8,622 nucleotides of DNA from Candidatus Rhabdochlamydia sp. (GCA_030044075.1 JASHWM010000080.1:1-8622); one strand, 5' to 3'. Positions 1-6,437 are shown, counted from the stretch's first letter. The notes: generated by a model from the letters alone, not told the origin. Program-made: numbers and translations.

Positions 1-2
1 CA

Positions 3-1199
3 GAAGAAGCAGCAGCATATGAAATGGAATCTTTGGCAAAAACAATTTATGAAGCATCTACTCCGTCGATTATCCCTTTAATTTCAATACAAAGAATTGG
101 AGACAGAACTTTGTTAATCATTGAAGTCTCCGCAGGATCAGATAAGCCTTACTATCGAAAATCTGAAGGACTGGACAAAGGAACTTACATTCGATTAGGC
201 CGAACAACACTACGAGCCAATGTAGATTTAATTGAAGAACTGAAATGGCAATCAAGAGGCAAACCATATGACTGCCTTCCCTTCTACCAAGCATCAGAAT
301 TGGATCTAAATGAGAAAGAAATTAAGCACTTCCTCGAAGAACGAAGAGGCAGAAAAAAAGAAAAAATCAGCCGAGATCTTCTTCTTTCTTACCATCTAAT
401 TTTATCTGAACATATTAGTACATATGCAACTGTTGGTGGAATACTTTTATTTGGGAAAAATCCTCAAAAATTTTTTTCTGAGGCTTATATTATTTGCAGC
501 CATTTCAAAGGCAAAGAAGGCAGAGAGGCGATTGCATCTATCGATTGTGAGGGCACCTTATTTGATCAATTTCGCACAGCTTTTAATTTTATCTTACAAC
601 GTCTTTCATATTCATTTAAGATCAAAGGGGCAAAAAGACAGGAAATACTAGAAATTCCCGAAGAAGCAATTCGAGAAACACTCTTAAATGTGATTGTTCA
701 TCGCAATTATCATATTAAAAGTTCTATCAAAATTGCTATTTATGATGACAGAATTGAATTTTTTAGCCCCGGCACATTTCCAGGTCCTATTAATACACAA
801 AACCTGAAGCAAGGAATCAGTTATATAAGAAACATCGCCATATGCAAGGTATTTCGCGAGGCAGGATATATTGAAAAATTAGGTTCGGGAATCCTTACAC
901 TTTTTAGAAGTTATGAAGTTAGAAATTTAAAACCGCCTGCAGTGATTGAAGGCGATAACTTCATAAAATATATTTTGCCAAGAGAACCAGCAGAAAAATC
1001 AACATTAGACGAACCTATCTTAAATCTTTTTGATGCTGCAACAAAAATTACAATTTCTGATGTTATCAAAAGTTTAGGCATAAGTCGAACATCAGCTGGA
1101 AGACAACTTAATGATCTCATTCAAAAAAAGAAGATTGTAAAAATAGGTAAGGGACGAGGAAGTTGCTATGTGAAATATTCTCGACCAAAAGAGAGATGA
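3..1199 (+). CDS. AlbA/Schlafen-type ATPase transcriptional regulator (COG2865-like), 5'-truncated by the window edge
   Basis: The reading frame is open to the left edge (codons before the first ATG at 24 read EEAAAYE), so the true start lies outside the window. The visible protein begins inside an AlbA_2/Schlafen AAA_4 domain: its last strands remain (residues 1-70 counted from the Met at 24, with KPYYRKSEG and GTYIRLGRTT), while the N-terminal ExExK and NTxGG motifs usual for the family are missing and should be upstream. A GHKL-like ATPase C-terminal module follows, with EAIRETLLNVIVHRNYH at 214-230 and EKLGSGI at 284-290. Residues 341-385 look like a winged helix (ISDVIKSLGISRTSAGRQL). 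Family members are annotated as ATP-dependent regulators or RecG-like proteins, often in accessory DNA, with poorly known targets. By eye the gene is AT-richer than the next genes, which hints at acquisition by transfer. Family assignment is confident; function is not. Confidence 0.85.
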   Translation, partial: EEAAAYEMESLAKTIYEASTPSIIPLISIQRIGDRTLLIIEVSAGSDKPYYRKSEGLDKGTYIRLGRTTLRANVDLIEELKWQSRGKPYDCLPFYQASELDLNEKEIKHFLEERRGRKKEKISRDLLLSYHLILSEHISTYATVGGILLFGKNPQKFFSEAYIICSHFKGKEGREAIASIDCEGTLFDQFRTAFNFILQRLSYSFKIKGAKRQEILEIPEEAIRETLLNVIVHRNYHIKSSIKIAIYDDRIEFFSPGTFPGPINTQNLKQGISYIRNIAICKVFREAGYIEKLGSGILTLFRSYEVRNLKPPAVIEGDNFIKYILPREPAEKSTLDEPILNLFDAATKITISDVIKSLGISRTSAGRQLNDLIQKKKIVKIGKGRGSCYVKYSRPKER

Positions 1200-1259
1200 T
1201 CATCTTTTAAGCAAAACTCCATTTGCCTCTAATTGAAGGGATAATTAGACCACAGATCC

Positions 1260-2387
1260 CTAAAAAGGAAAGGAACTTCCATAGAAAAAATAACTGGATC
1301 TATCTAGGATTTTTTTATATTCCCTTTCGTCCAGCACGTGAAGCTGCTCATTGGAAAGGTTGTCTGTTCCCTGGATAAAAGTTGCTCCGAGGGTCCCAAA
1401 GCATTTTGTTCCCTGGATATCGTCCGGGGAAACAGAAAGATTTTTTGGGAACGAGCAAATATATTCTTCAGAGCCTTCTTGCGCAACTTTCGTATAGACC
1501 ATATATTTCATATGGTCTGTTCCGGCTTTTTCATTGAGCATAACCAGGTGACCCCGAACAGAGACTAAAGACTTGTCATGGACCAGTTCCCTAGAACCAA
1601 GTCCGCTGCAGTTGCAGACTACGTCTTCGCTCATTTGAGAAAAAGAATGGACCTCTTCAGAAACGATTGGGATCTTCAGCCTTCCCACCTCTGCAAAAAG
1701 CTGTTTCATGAGCTTGCCGGTATCTAAAAAATAGGTCCAATACCTAAGAAAATTGTCATGTTGCACATTTCCAAAATCGATGACGACATCCTCCTTGGGA
1801 GGGATCAGTCCATTTTCCTCAAGGCTCTCAATGCCGCACTCGACACCCTCATGGGTATATACGGGCATTAAGCAAACAGCATCCTTTGAAAAGTAGGGAT
1901 GCTTTCCCTGTTCAATCGTTTGGAACACTTTGAATGTGGCAATGCTGATCTCATTCAAACGCTCCATCTCCTCTTTTGAAGCCTTTACCGACACCATCGC
2001 AAAATATCCGGCCGCTTTCCATGAAGGTGTGTCATAAAGGCTCTTTGCGGTGATGCCAGCGATTTTGTACCCTCTTAAGGCAAGCTCAACTGCAAGGGCA
2101 AGTCCCATGCATCCTGCCCCAACAACACGGATTGGTTTTTTTGTTGTTTCTTTGGGAAGCTGTTCAAACAAGCGGATGGCAGCATCGACCGACCCAAAAA
2201 TTGTCGTCCAGCCAGCTCCGCCATGGCCATAGCAGTTCAGGATCGTCTTTACATTCCCCTTATGCTCATATGCTGTTGTTGAAATGTTGAAAACACCCTT
2301 GCGCATGGGCCTCACACAATCGATCTTCTTCAGTATGGTGTATTGGTTCAAAATAGGGGGGACCAGCTGGACAATGTTGCGAGGCAT
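1260..2387 (-). CDS. FAD-dependent oxidoreductase, D-amino-acid oxidase (DAO) family, circularly permuted
   Basis: This 375-aa protein carries all recognisable DAO-family blocks but in rotated order. Residues 17-30 (TILKKIDCVRPMRK) match the family's C-terminal GFRPVRP segment, whose Arg (here R26) holds the substrate carboxylate. Residues 51-66 (NCYGHGGAGWTTIFGS) match the C-terminal FAD-contacting NYGHGGxGxTxxWG block. Only then comes the dinucleotide-binding GAGCMG (90-95), followed by AAGYFA (125-130; AAGLW in the animal enzyme), NCSGLGS (259-265), VRGH (277-280) and TLGATF (332-337). The protein ends soon after KKILDRSSYFF. The start is fixed because an in-frame stop lies 13 bases upstream of ATG 2387; the ribosome site is weak. 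No signal peptide is seen, so it is probably cytoplasmic. The expected reaction is oxidative deamination of an amino acid giving an imino acid and H2O2; the substrate is unknown. It diverges from the muramidase gene across 80 bp. Confidence 0.85.
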   Translation of the reverse strand: MPRNIVQLVPPILNQYTILKKIDCVRPMRKGVFNISTTAYEHKGNVKTILNCYGHGGAGWTTIFGSVDAAIRLFEQLPKETTKKPIRVVGAGCMGLALAVELALRGYKIAGITAKSLYDTPSWKAAGYFAMVSVKASKEEMERLNEISIATFKVFQTIEQGKHPYFSKDAVCLMPVYTHEGVECGIESLEENGLIPPKEDVVIDFGNVQHDNFLRYWTYFLDTGKLMKQLFAEVGRLKIPIVSEEVHSFSQMSEDVVCNCSGLGSRELVHDKSLVSVRGHLVMLNEKAGTDHMKYMVYTKVAQEGSEEYICSFPKNLSVSPDDIQGTKCFGTLGATFIQGTDNLSNEQLHVLDEREYKKILDRSSYFFYGSSFPF

Positions 2388-2467
2388 GTTTTCTTTGCAC
2401 TAGAAAGTTTCCGATTCCTTGTTTTTAATATTTTACTTCTCTACATTTAAAAGCAAACAACCTTCCA
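2388..2467. promoter_or_regulatory. Divergent promoter region between DAO-family gene and NamZ-like gene
   Basis: The 80-bp AT-rich spacer must hold both start signals. Toward the right, TTGTTT (2419-2424) and TACATT (2442-2447) are 17 bp apart, a modest sigma70-like pair. Toward the left, TAAAAT (the complement of 2430-2435) is a good -10 match but lacks a well-spaced -35. The two candidate elements interleave, so transcription of the two genes may compete. Predicted by eye only. Confidence 0.3.
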
Positions 2468-3694
2468 ATGATTATGAAATTTCAATTTATTTTTGTTTCT
2501 CTTTTCTTCCTAAACTTTTTGCAGGCTACGGTAGAGTTAGGCGTTGATGTCCTCTTTAGCAGCGAATATTCCAAAGTGGTCCATAAGAAAAAAGTCGGTC
2601 TGATCACTAACCAAACGGGGATAAACAAGAACCTCGAAAGCACGATCCACCTCTTTCAAAAACATGAGCCATGCACTCTTGCCGCGCTTTTTTCTCCTGA
2701 GCATGGCATCCACGGCTCTTCCTATGCTGGCGAAAAAGTCTACGATTCTAGGACAAAGCGCAACATCCCCGTATACAGTCTTCATGGAGACACAAGAAGG
2801 CCTACAAAGAAAATGCTCGAAGGGATCGACGTCCTGGTCTTCGATATCCAGGACATTGGATCGAGGTCCTATACATATGCATCGACACTTTTTTACGTGA
2901 TGGAAGAGGCTGCAAAAAATAAAATCCCCGTTGTCGTGCTTGACAGGCCCAACCCGATCAATGGTGTTGTTGTCGATGGCCCGATGATGCAAGACAAGTT
3001 CCGCTCTTTTGTCGGATATGTCAATGTCCCTTACTGCCACGGAATGACAATTGGTGAGCTGTCCCTTTTTTTTAATGAAGAGTACAAGATTGGCTGCCAC
3101 CTGACTGTGGTCCCTATGGAAGGGTGGAAAAGGACGATGAGCTATAAAGATACAGGCCTTCAATGGGTTCCGACAAGTCCCTATATCCCTGAGCAGGACA
3201 CCCCTTTTTTCTATGCGTCGACAGGGATTTTAGGCGTCCTTGAGATCGTGAACATCGGCATTGGCTATACGCAGCCTTTCAAACTGATTGGAGCGCCGTG
3301 GATCAAAGCAGAAGAGTTCGCAAGGCACCTCAATGAACAAAAACTTCCTGGCGTAACGTTCCTCCCCTTCTATTACAAACCATTCTATGGCCTCTATAAA
3401 AATAAAGACTGCGAAGGGGTCAAAATTATGATCACCGATCCTTTGCGCTACAAGCCTATTGCCGTGCAATATTTGGTGCTTGGTATTTTAAAGACCCTTT
3501 ATCCAAGCGAGATCCAGAGCAAGCTGTCCTCTTTGGACCAGAAAACAAAAAAGTTTTTTTCGCAAGTGAATGGGAACGATGAGATCTATTCCCTTTTACT
3601 GAGCGAAAAGTATATTGCATGGAAGCTGATAGAGTACGATGAAGACAAAAGACAGGCCTTCCTGGAAAAAAGAAAGAAATACCTTCTCTACTAA
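2468..3694 (+). CDS. namZ: DUF1343 family protein, NamZ-type exo-beta-N-acetylmuramidase, exported
   Basis: The 408-aa length and block pattern fit the DUF1343 (GH171) family, whose Bacillus member NamZ removes terminal MurNAc from peptidoglycan fragments. Visible blocks are VGLITNQTG (43-51), LFSPEHG (74-80, with the Glu-His pair considered catalytic in the family), VFDIQDIGSRSYTY, LDRPNPING, PYCHGMTIGELS and WVPTSPYIP. The N-terminus MKFQFIFVSLFFLNFLQA is a Sec-type signal peptide, so the enzyme acts outside the cytoplasmic membrane. Two starts are possible, Met1 at 2468 or Met3 at 2474; neither has a strong Shine-Dalgarno and the second gives the more typical signal peptide. Its stop codon overlaps the convergent alkylation-repair gene by 4 bp. 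The symbol is by family resemblance; MurNAc release is inferred. Confidence 0.88.
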   Translation: MIMKFQFIFVSLFFLNFLQATVELGVDVLFSSEYSKVVHKKKVGLITNQTGINKNLESTIHLFQKHEPCTLAALFSPEHGIHGSSYAGEKVYDSRTKRNIPVYSLHGDTRRPTKKMLEGIDVLVFDIQDIGSRSYTYASTLFYVMEEAAKNKIPVVVLDRPNPINGVVVDGPMMQDKFRSFVGYVNVPYCHGMTIGELSLFFNEEYKIGCHLTVVPMEGWKRTMSYKDTGLQWVPTSPYIPEQDTPFFYASTGILGVLEIVNIGIGYTQPFKLIGAPWIKAEEFARHLNEQKLPGVTFLPFYYKPFYGLYKNKDCEGVKIMITDPLRYKPIAVQYLVLGILKTLYPSEIQSKLSSLDQKTKKFFSQVNGNDEIYSLLLSEKYIAWKLIEYDEDKRQAFLEKRKKYLLY

Positions 3695-4359
3695 AGGTAT
3701 TTGGAAGCTTCTTTTTTGCTAAGGGTGCTCAAGCGTCCCTCATGTTTGATGAGAAAATTTCTTACGGCCTCAGGGCGGGTCTTGGAATATTCCCTCAGGA
3801 CCCATCCAATGGCTTTCCTGATGAAAAATTCTTTTTCATCCAGTGTCTTTTCGCAATAGGAAAATAGCAGCGCTTCATCCGTCTTTGCCTTATAGCGGAG
3901 TTGGAAAAGCAGCGCAGTGCGCCGTATCCACATATCTGGATCAGAAATCCACTCGTCCATCCTGGATAAGAAGGAAGGATACTTTTGAACAAATGGCCCG
4001 ATCAAATTGGCAGCGACATCATCGACGCTGTCCCACCAAGAGTTCTCCCTGATCATGACCTCGTAGAGTTCAAAGGCGCGCTGACTGAAAATTTTGGAAA
4101 AGGATCTCATGATAATGATGGCAGCATGGTGGTATTCCCTTTCCTTTTTCTTCCATAGGCTTTTGACAATACCAAAAAGAAACTCTTCATCTTTTTGTGG
4201 GAAAAGCCTGATCACCTCTTTGGCGATCTCATTGATCTTTGGTTTGACAACGCCAAGGAAAGGAAAAAGATCGCGCAAGTACGCTTCTTGAGCGCGTGCG
4301 CGATCTTTTGAAGACTCAAGCATAAAACGACTTTCAAGAGTAGAAAGCACATCAATCAT
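3691..4359 (-). CDS. alkD: AlkD-type DNA alkylation repair glycosylase (HEAT-like repeats)
   Basis: The 222-aa all-helical protein matches the DNA alkylation repair (DNA_alkylation) family, which excises bulky or cationic 3-methyl- and 7-methylpurine lesions without base flipping. The catalytic patch is visible: SWWDSVDD at 107-114 gives W109 and D113, the same positions as in Bacillus cereus AlkD. R147 in MWIRRTALL and W186 in IRKAIGWVLREYSK correspond to the DNA-contacting Arg and the third aromatic of that enzyme. Its ATG (4359) lies within the end of the upstream acetyltransferase gene (8-bp overlap), with only a weak GAG as a ribosome site, so translation is probably coupled. It is the last gene of a three-gene - strand operon. 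Activity on alkylated DNA is inferred from the intact residues. Confidence 0.9.
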   Translation of the reverse strand: MIDVLSTLESRFMLESSKDRARAQEAYLRDLFPFLGVVKPKINEIAKEVIRLFPQKDEEFLFGIVKSLWKKKEREYHHAAIIIMRSFSKIFSQRAFELYEVMIRENSWWDSVDDVAANLIGPFVQKYPSFLSRMDEWISDPDMWIRRTALLFQLRYKAKTDEALLFSYCEKTLDEKEFFIRKAIGWVLREYSKTRPEAVRNFLIKHEGRLSTLSKKEASKYL

Positions 4360-5041
4360 TTAATGAGTACTCAAAATAGTCTCTGATAAATCCTGATTTC
4401 TCTGATGTCTCGACAATTTCAAGGCCCATCCTTCTAAAAATCGGATTGGTGAAGTTGTCCCTTCGCGCACCAGTTGTGATCTTTTTGAGAGTGTCGGGGA
4501 GTATTCCCTCTTCGTTCATGTTGACAAGCTTCCCGTTTTTTACAAGCCAGGGAGCAAGTCCGTAGAAAACAGCGTAGGTCACTTCTTTACCATAACCTTG
4601 GTCCCACATGTCCGGGTCGATCAAAATGGCATACTCGCCAGTGCCTTGAACATCTCCATGGCCAAGGACGACATGCCCGATCATTTTTCCTGTCGCTTTT
4701 TCATGGATCACCATCCCTGAAAAATAATCTCCCGTTCTCCAGCGCATCTCCCACCCTGTGACTCGTTTCTTGACCTCTTCATAGGTCCTTGGCCTCATGT
4801 CAGCATATCTTTGCATCGTCTCGGCATTTCCTAAAAGCCTTTCAACATAAAAGGGAATCTCGCTTGATGTTACAGGAACAATATAGGTGCGGTCCGTTTC
4901 CAGGCGAAGGGCGGGAATGTCGCCAGGCATCGCTTCCTCGTAAAACACGTCCATAAGCCCCGAGTAACTGGAGCCTTGATAGGGATTGGAAGCAAACAAA
5001 CCAGAAAACACAAGACAAAATGCTAGCAAAAACTTTTTCAT
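4352..5041 (-). CDS. GNAT-family acetyltransferase with N-terminal signal peptide
   Basis: I place the start at 5041, giving 229 aa, rather than at the longer in-frame ATG at 5119. A GGAG sits 5 bases upstream of 5041, and the product then begins MKKFLLAFCLVFSGLFA, a classic Sec signal with probable cleavage near residue 17. The longer start would overlap the upstream gene. The mature part shows a GNAT fold: GKMIGHVVLGHG (strand 4 region), WDQGYGKEV (acetyl-CoA pyrophosphate loop with an intact GxG-type pattern, residues 146-154), and NFTNPIFRRMGLE near the C-terminus, the usual last helix/strand of RimJ/RimL-like enzymes. It is a paralogue of the upstream gene (TGDYFS, GH(V/A)VLGHG, DQGY and APWL are shared). 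Extracytoplasmic GNATs are unusual because acetyl-CoA is cytoplasmic. The substrate is unknown. Confidence 0.8.
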   Translation of the reverse strand: MKKFLLAFCLVFSGLFASNPYQGSSYSGLMDVFYEEAMPGDIPALRLETDRTYIVPVTSSEIPFYVERLLGNAETMQRYADMRPRTYEEVKKRVTGWEMRWRTGDYFSGMVIHEKATGKMIGHVVLGHGDVQGTGEYAILIDPDMWDQGYGKEVTYAVFYGLAPWLVKNGKLVNMNEEGILPDTLKKITTGARRDNFTNPIFRRMGLEIVETSEKSGFIRDYFEYSLND

Positions 5042-5046
5042 ACACA

Positions 5047-5050
5047 CTCC
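5047..5050 (-). promoter_or_regulatory. Shine-Dalgarno GGAG that decides the start of the exported GNAT
   Basis: GGAG on the - strand is followed by five bases (TGTGT) and the ATG ending at 5041. It supports the shorter start that exposes the signal peptide; no comparable site precedes the ATG at 5119. Confidence 0.65.
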
Positions 5051-5103
5051 AAAAGAATTTTCAGGTTCAAAATATAGTATCCATGCAAAAATTAATTTCC
5101 AGT

Positions 5104-5874
5104 TCAAACTCTCTGCCAAAGAATCATCTGGCGGGCAACTGCCATTTCTTCTGGTGTCGTATAGTAAAAATTTCGCAAAGACCCAAACCTTTCTTCCGTT
5201 TTATCAGGCTTTCCTATCATCATGGCAAAAGTTCCATTGACAGGACGATTTTCAGGAAGTGATGTAGCAAAAATCTTAGCGAAGGAGCTTTCGTTGTCAC
5301 TCCCCTTGTTCACAGCAATTTTACGCTCTTTAAGCCATGGCGCATAGGCCTGATAGATCGAGTAAATAATTTCCTCCTCATAGCCTTGATCAAGAATGAC
5401 GACATCTCCAATTTTTTTGCGCAAAACAAAACCAAATTCGGCCTCTCCTTTTTTACTGCCATGACCGAGCACTGCATGACCAATAGGCTCCCCCTTTGCC
5501 TGCTGAACAGCCTGAGAAAAAAACTCTGGCGCCTGATTTGCCGGAATTGAAAGAGGGCGCTCTTTCCTGTAAAAGACAAAGGCAGAAAAATAATCTCCTG
5601 TTTTCCACCTCTCATGCCATTTTTTGATCTTCTCCAGACACTCATCACGGGTCTTTGGTTTCCTCTCTCCGTGCATTTCTACTGTCTCCTCATTTCCAAG
5701 AAGATGGCTTGAATAGATTTCCAAGACCTCAGGGGTGTCTTCTACCGGCAGCCCGATTGTATGGTCGGTTTCGATGGCAAGATAAGGGGTTGACCCTTGA
5801 GGGGACTCCAAAAAATAAAGGTTCATAATCCCTTCATAATAAAGTGTTTCAGATGCTTCCAACTGGAGCGCCAT
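5104..5874 (-). CDS. GNAT-like protein, paralogue of the downstream acetyltransferase, degenerate acetyl-CoA loop
   Basis: This 256-aa protein aligns along its length with the downstream GNAT: GIMNLYFLE vs GLMDVFYEE, HLLGNEET vs RLLGNAET, WKTGDYFSAF vs WRTGDYFSGM, IGHAVLGHG vs IGHVVLGHG, and YAPWL vs LAPWL. It differs in three ways. It has no signal peptide. It carries an insertion of about 20-25 residues (roughly 105-128, RPLSIPANQAPEFFSQ...) before the core strand. Its cofactor loop reads DQGYEEE where the paralogue has DQGYGKE, so the second glycine is replaced by Glu. It may therefore be inactive, bind another ligand or act as a partner. ATG 5874 is the only Met that keeps the full paralogous N-terminus; its Shine-Dalgarno is poor. 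It is the first gene of the - strand operon; 62 bp separate it from the next start. Confidence 0.78.
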   Translation of the reverse strand: MALQLEASETLYYEGIMNLYFLESPQGSTPYLAIETDHTIGLPVEDTPEVLEIYSSHLLGNEETVEMHGERKPKTRDECLEKIKKWHERWKTGDYFSAFVFYRKERPLSIPANQAPEFFSQAVQQAKGEPIGHAVLGHGSKKGEAEFGFVLRKKIGDVVILDQGYEEEIIYSIYQAYAPWLKERKIAVNKGSDNESSFAKIFATSLPENRPVNGTFAMMIGKPDKTEERFGSLRNFYYTTPEEMAVARQMILWQRV

Positions 5875-6009
5875 ACCAATACCATCATTAAGTTTTTTTT
5901 ATGGTTAGGTTAAAGAAGCTTTGCCTTTACATCAACTTCTAAATAATTTTTTTGTTGAAAAAATATCTCAATGAGTCCACTATATTTAGAAATTAAAACG
6001 TTTGATTAT

Positions 6010-6038
6010 TTGGATAGTTATTACCAGAAATTTATAAG
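6010..6038 (+). promoter_or_regulatory. Putative sigma70-type promoter of the 97-aa gene
   Basis: TTGGAT (6010-6015) and TATAAG (6033-6038) are separated by 17 bp; the -10 matches consensus at 5 of 6 positions. The start point would be near 6045, giving a leader of about 39 bases. Inferred by eye. Confidence 0.4.
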
Positions 6039-6050
6039 TATCTAACTATC
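6013..6050. repeat. Three GATA(G/C)TTA boxes, possible operator
   Basis: GATAGTTA occurs at 6013-6020 on the + strand and, as a perfect inverted copy (TAACTATC), at 6043-6050. Directly next to the second, TAAGTATC at 6035-6042 is a third box on the - strand (GATACTTA) with one mismatch. The outer pair is 30 bp apart centre to centre, about three helical turns, and brackets the putative -10 element and start point. That arrangement suits a repressor site; no regulator is identified. Confidence 0.4.
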
Positions 6051-6083
6051 AACAAACAAAGTTTAATATTAGGAAATAATCCT

Positions 6084-6377
6084 ATGCAATCCCTTGGTAT
6101 AAAACAACTTATAGCTCCCTCACAGGAAGTCGTCCTCGAAATATATGGAGACCATTCCATTACTTTCTATGACCCTTCCTTACGCCAGAGGATGGCAGAA
6201 TATGGCATCTCCATTTCCCCTAATACCAATCCCCTATTAAAGGATAAAAAGGTCGTTTTCCTACCGTCCCCAGACGGTACACCGCTTGACAGGGAAGTGT
6301 TCCGGACTGCCTTTGAACATATATACTTTCCTATGGAACTCGCAAGGTTTGGTTATTGTTGGACCCAACTTAACTAA
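6084..6377 (+). CDS. Hypothetical protein, 97 aa, orphan
   Basis: I do not recognise the family. The start is supported by AGGA at 6071-6074, nine bases before the ATG, and by a promoter-like pair upstream. The protein is soluble-looking, with no signal peptide or membrane helix. It has a central hydrophobic strand (KKVVFLPSP, around 55-63) and an aromatic C-terminus (FEHIYFPMELARFGYCWTQ) that may form an amphipathic helix. Residues 25-30 (SITFYD) resemble the kinase C-terminus downstream (SITFFD), and both proteins begin MxSLG. It could be a small secreted protein, a chaperone-like partner of the kinase, or a remnant of a larger gene; none is demonstrated. The AGGA can pair with TCCT just before the ATG, a weak hairpin that could damp translation. 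Confidence 0.6.
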   Translation: MQSLGIKQLIAPSQEVVLEIYGDHSITFYDPSLRQRMAEYGISISPNTNPLLKDKKVVFLPSPDGTPLDREVFRTAFEHIYFPMELARFGYCWTQLN

Positions 6378-6437
6378 CTCATTTTCAGTTAAATACAAAT
6401 AAATTATTTCACTTTTTCGTTAATTATAAATTTTAAT

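Larger units (their letters stand above)
5875..6083. promoter_or_regulatory. AT-rich divergent intergenic region
   Basis: These 209 bp separate the - strand GNAT operon from the + strand orphan gene, so both promoters should be here. The right half holds a promoter and the boxes listed separately. The left half has T/A tracts, including T7-GTTG-A6 at 5947-5963, and no convincing -35/-10 pair for the operon. I see no ORF or RNA gene in it. Confidence 0.5.

Noticed and set aside
1228..1249. TCTAATT/AATTAGA inverted repeat as a terminator between the two convergent genes
   Set aside because: The 7-bp stem is almost all A-T with an 8-base loop and no T-run on either side, so it is too weak to call.
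1260..2387. Rotated motif order of the oxidase as a frameshift or gene-fusion artefact
   Set aside because: One uninterrupted frame carries every family block exactly once, and the sequence after the stop does not encode a missing C-terminal part, so a frameshift does not explain it. An assembly error cannot be fully excluded from one window.
2537..3163. A 208-codon open frame on the - strand opposite the muramidase gene
   Set aside because: It is antisense to a strongly conserved family protein, shows no recognisable domain and has no start signals; it is a shadow of the + strand codon use.
5042..5119. Longer start of the exported GNAT at 5119
   Set aside because: The extra 26 residues have no counterpart in the paralogue, overlap the upstream gene and lack a ribosome site; the start at 5041 has GGAG at proper spacing and begins a typical signal peptide.
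5947..5963. T7-GTTG-A6 as a bidirectional terminator
   Set aside because: It is a pure A-T hairpin in a promoter-bearing region and sits upstream of both flanking genes, where a terminator is not expected.
6370..6392. TTAACT/AGTTAA pair after the 97-aa gene as a terminator
   Set aside because: A six-pair A-T-rich stem with an 11-base loop and no adjacent T-run is not convincing.
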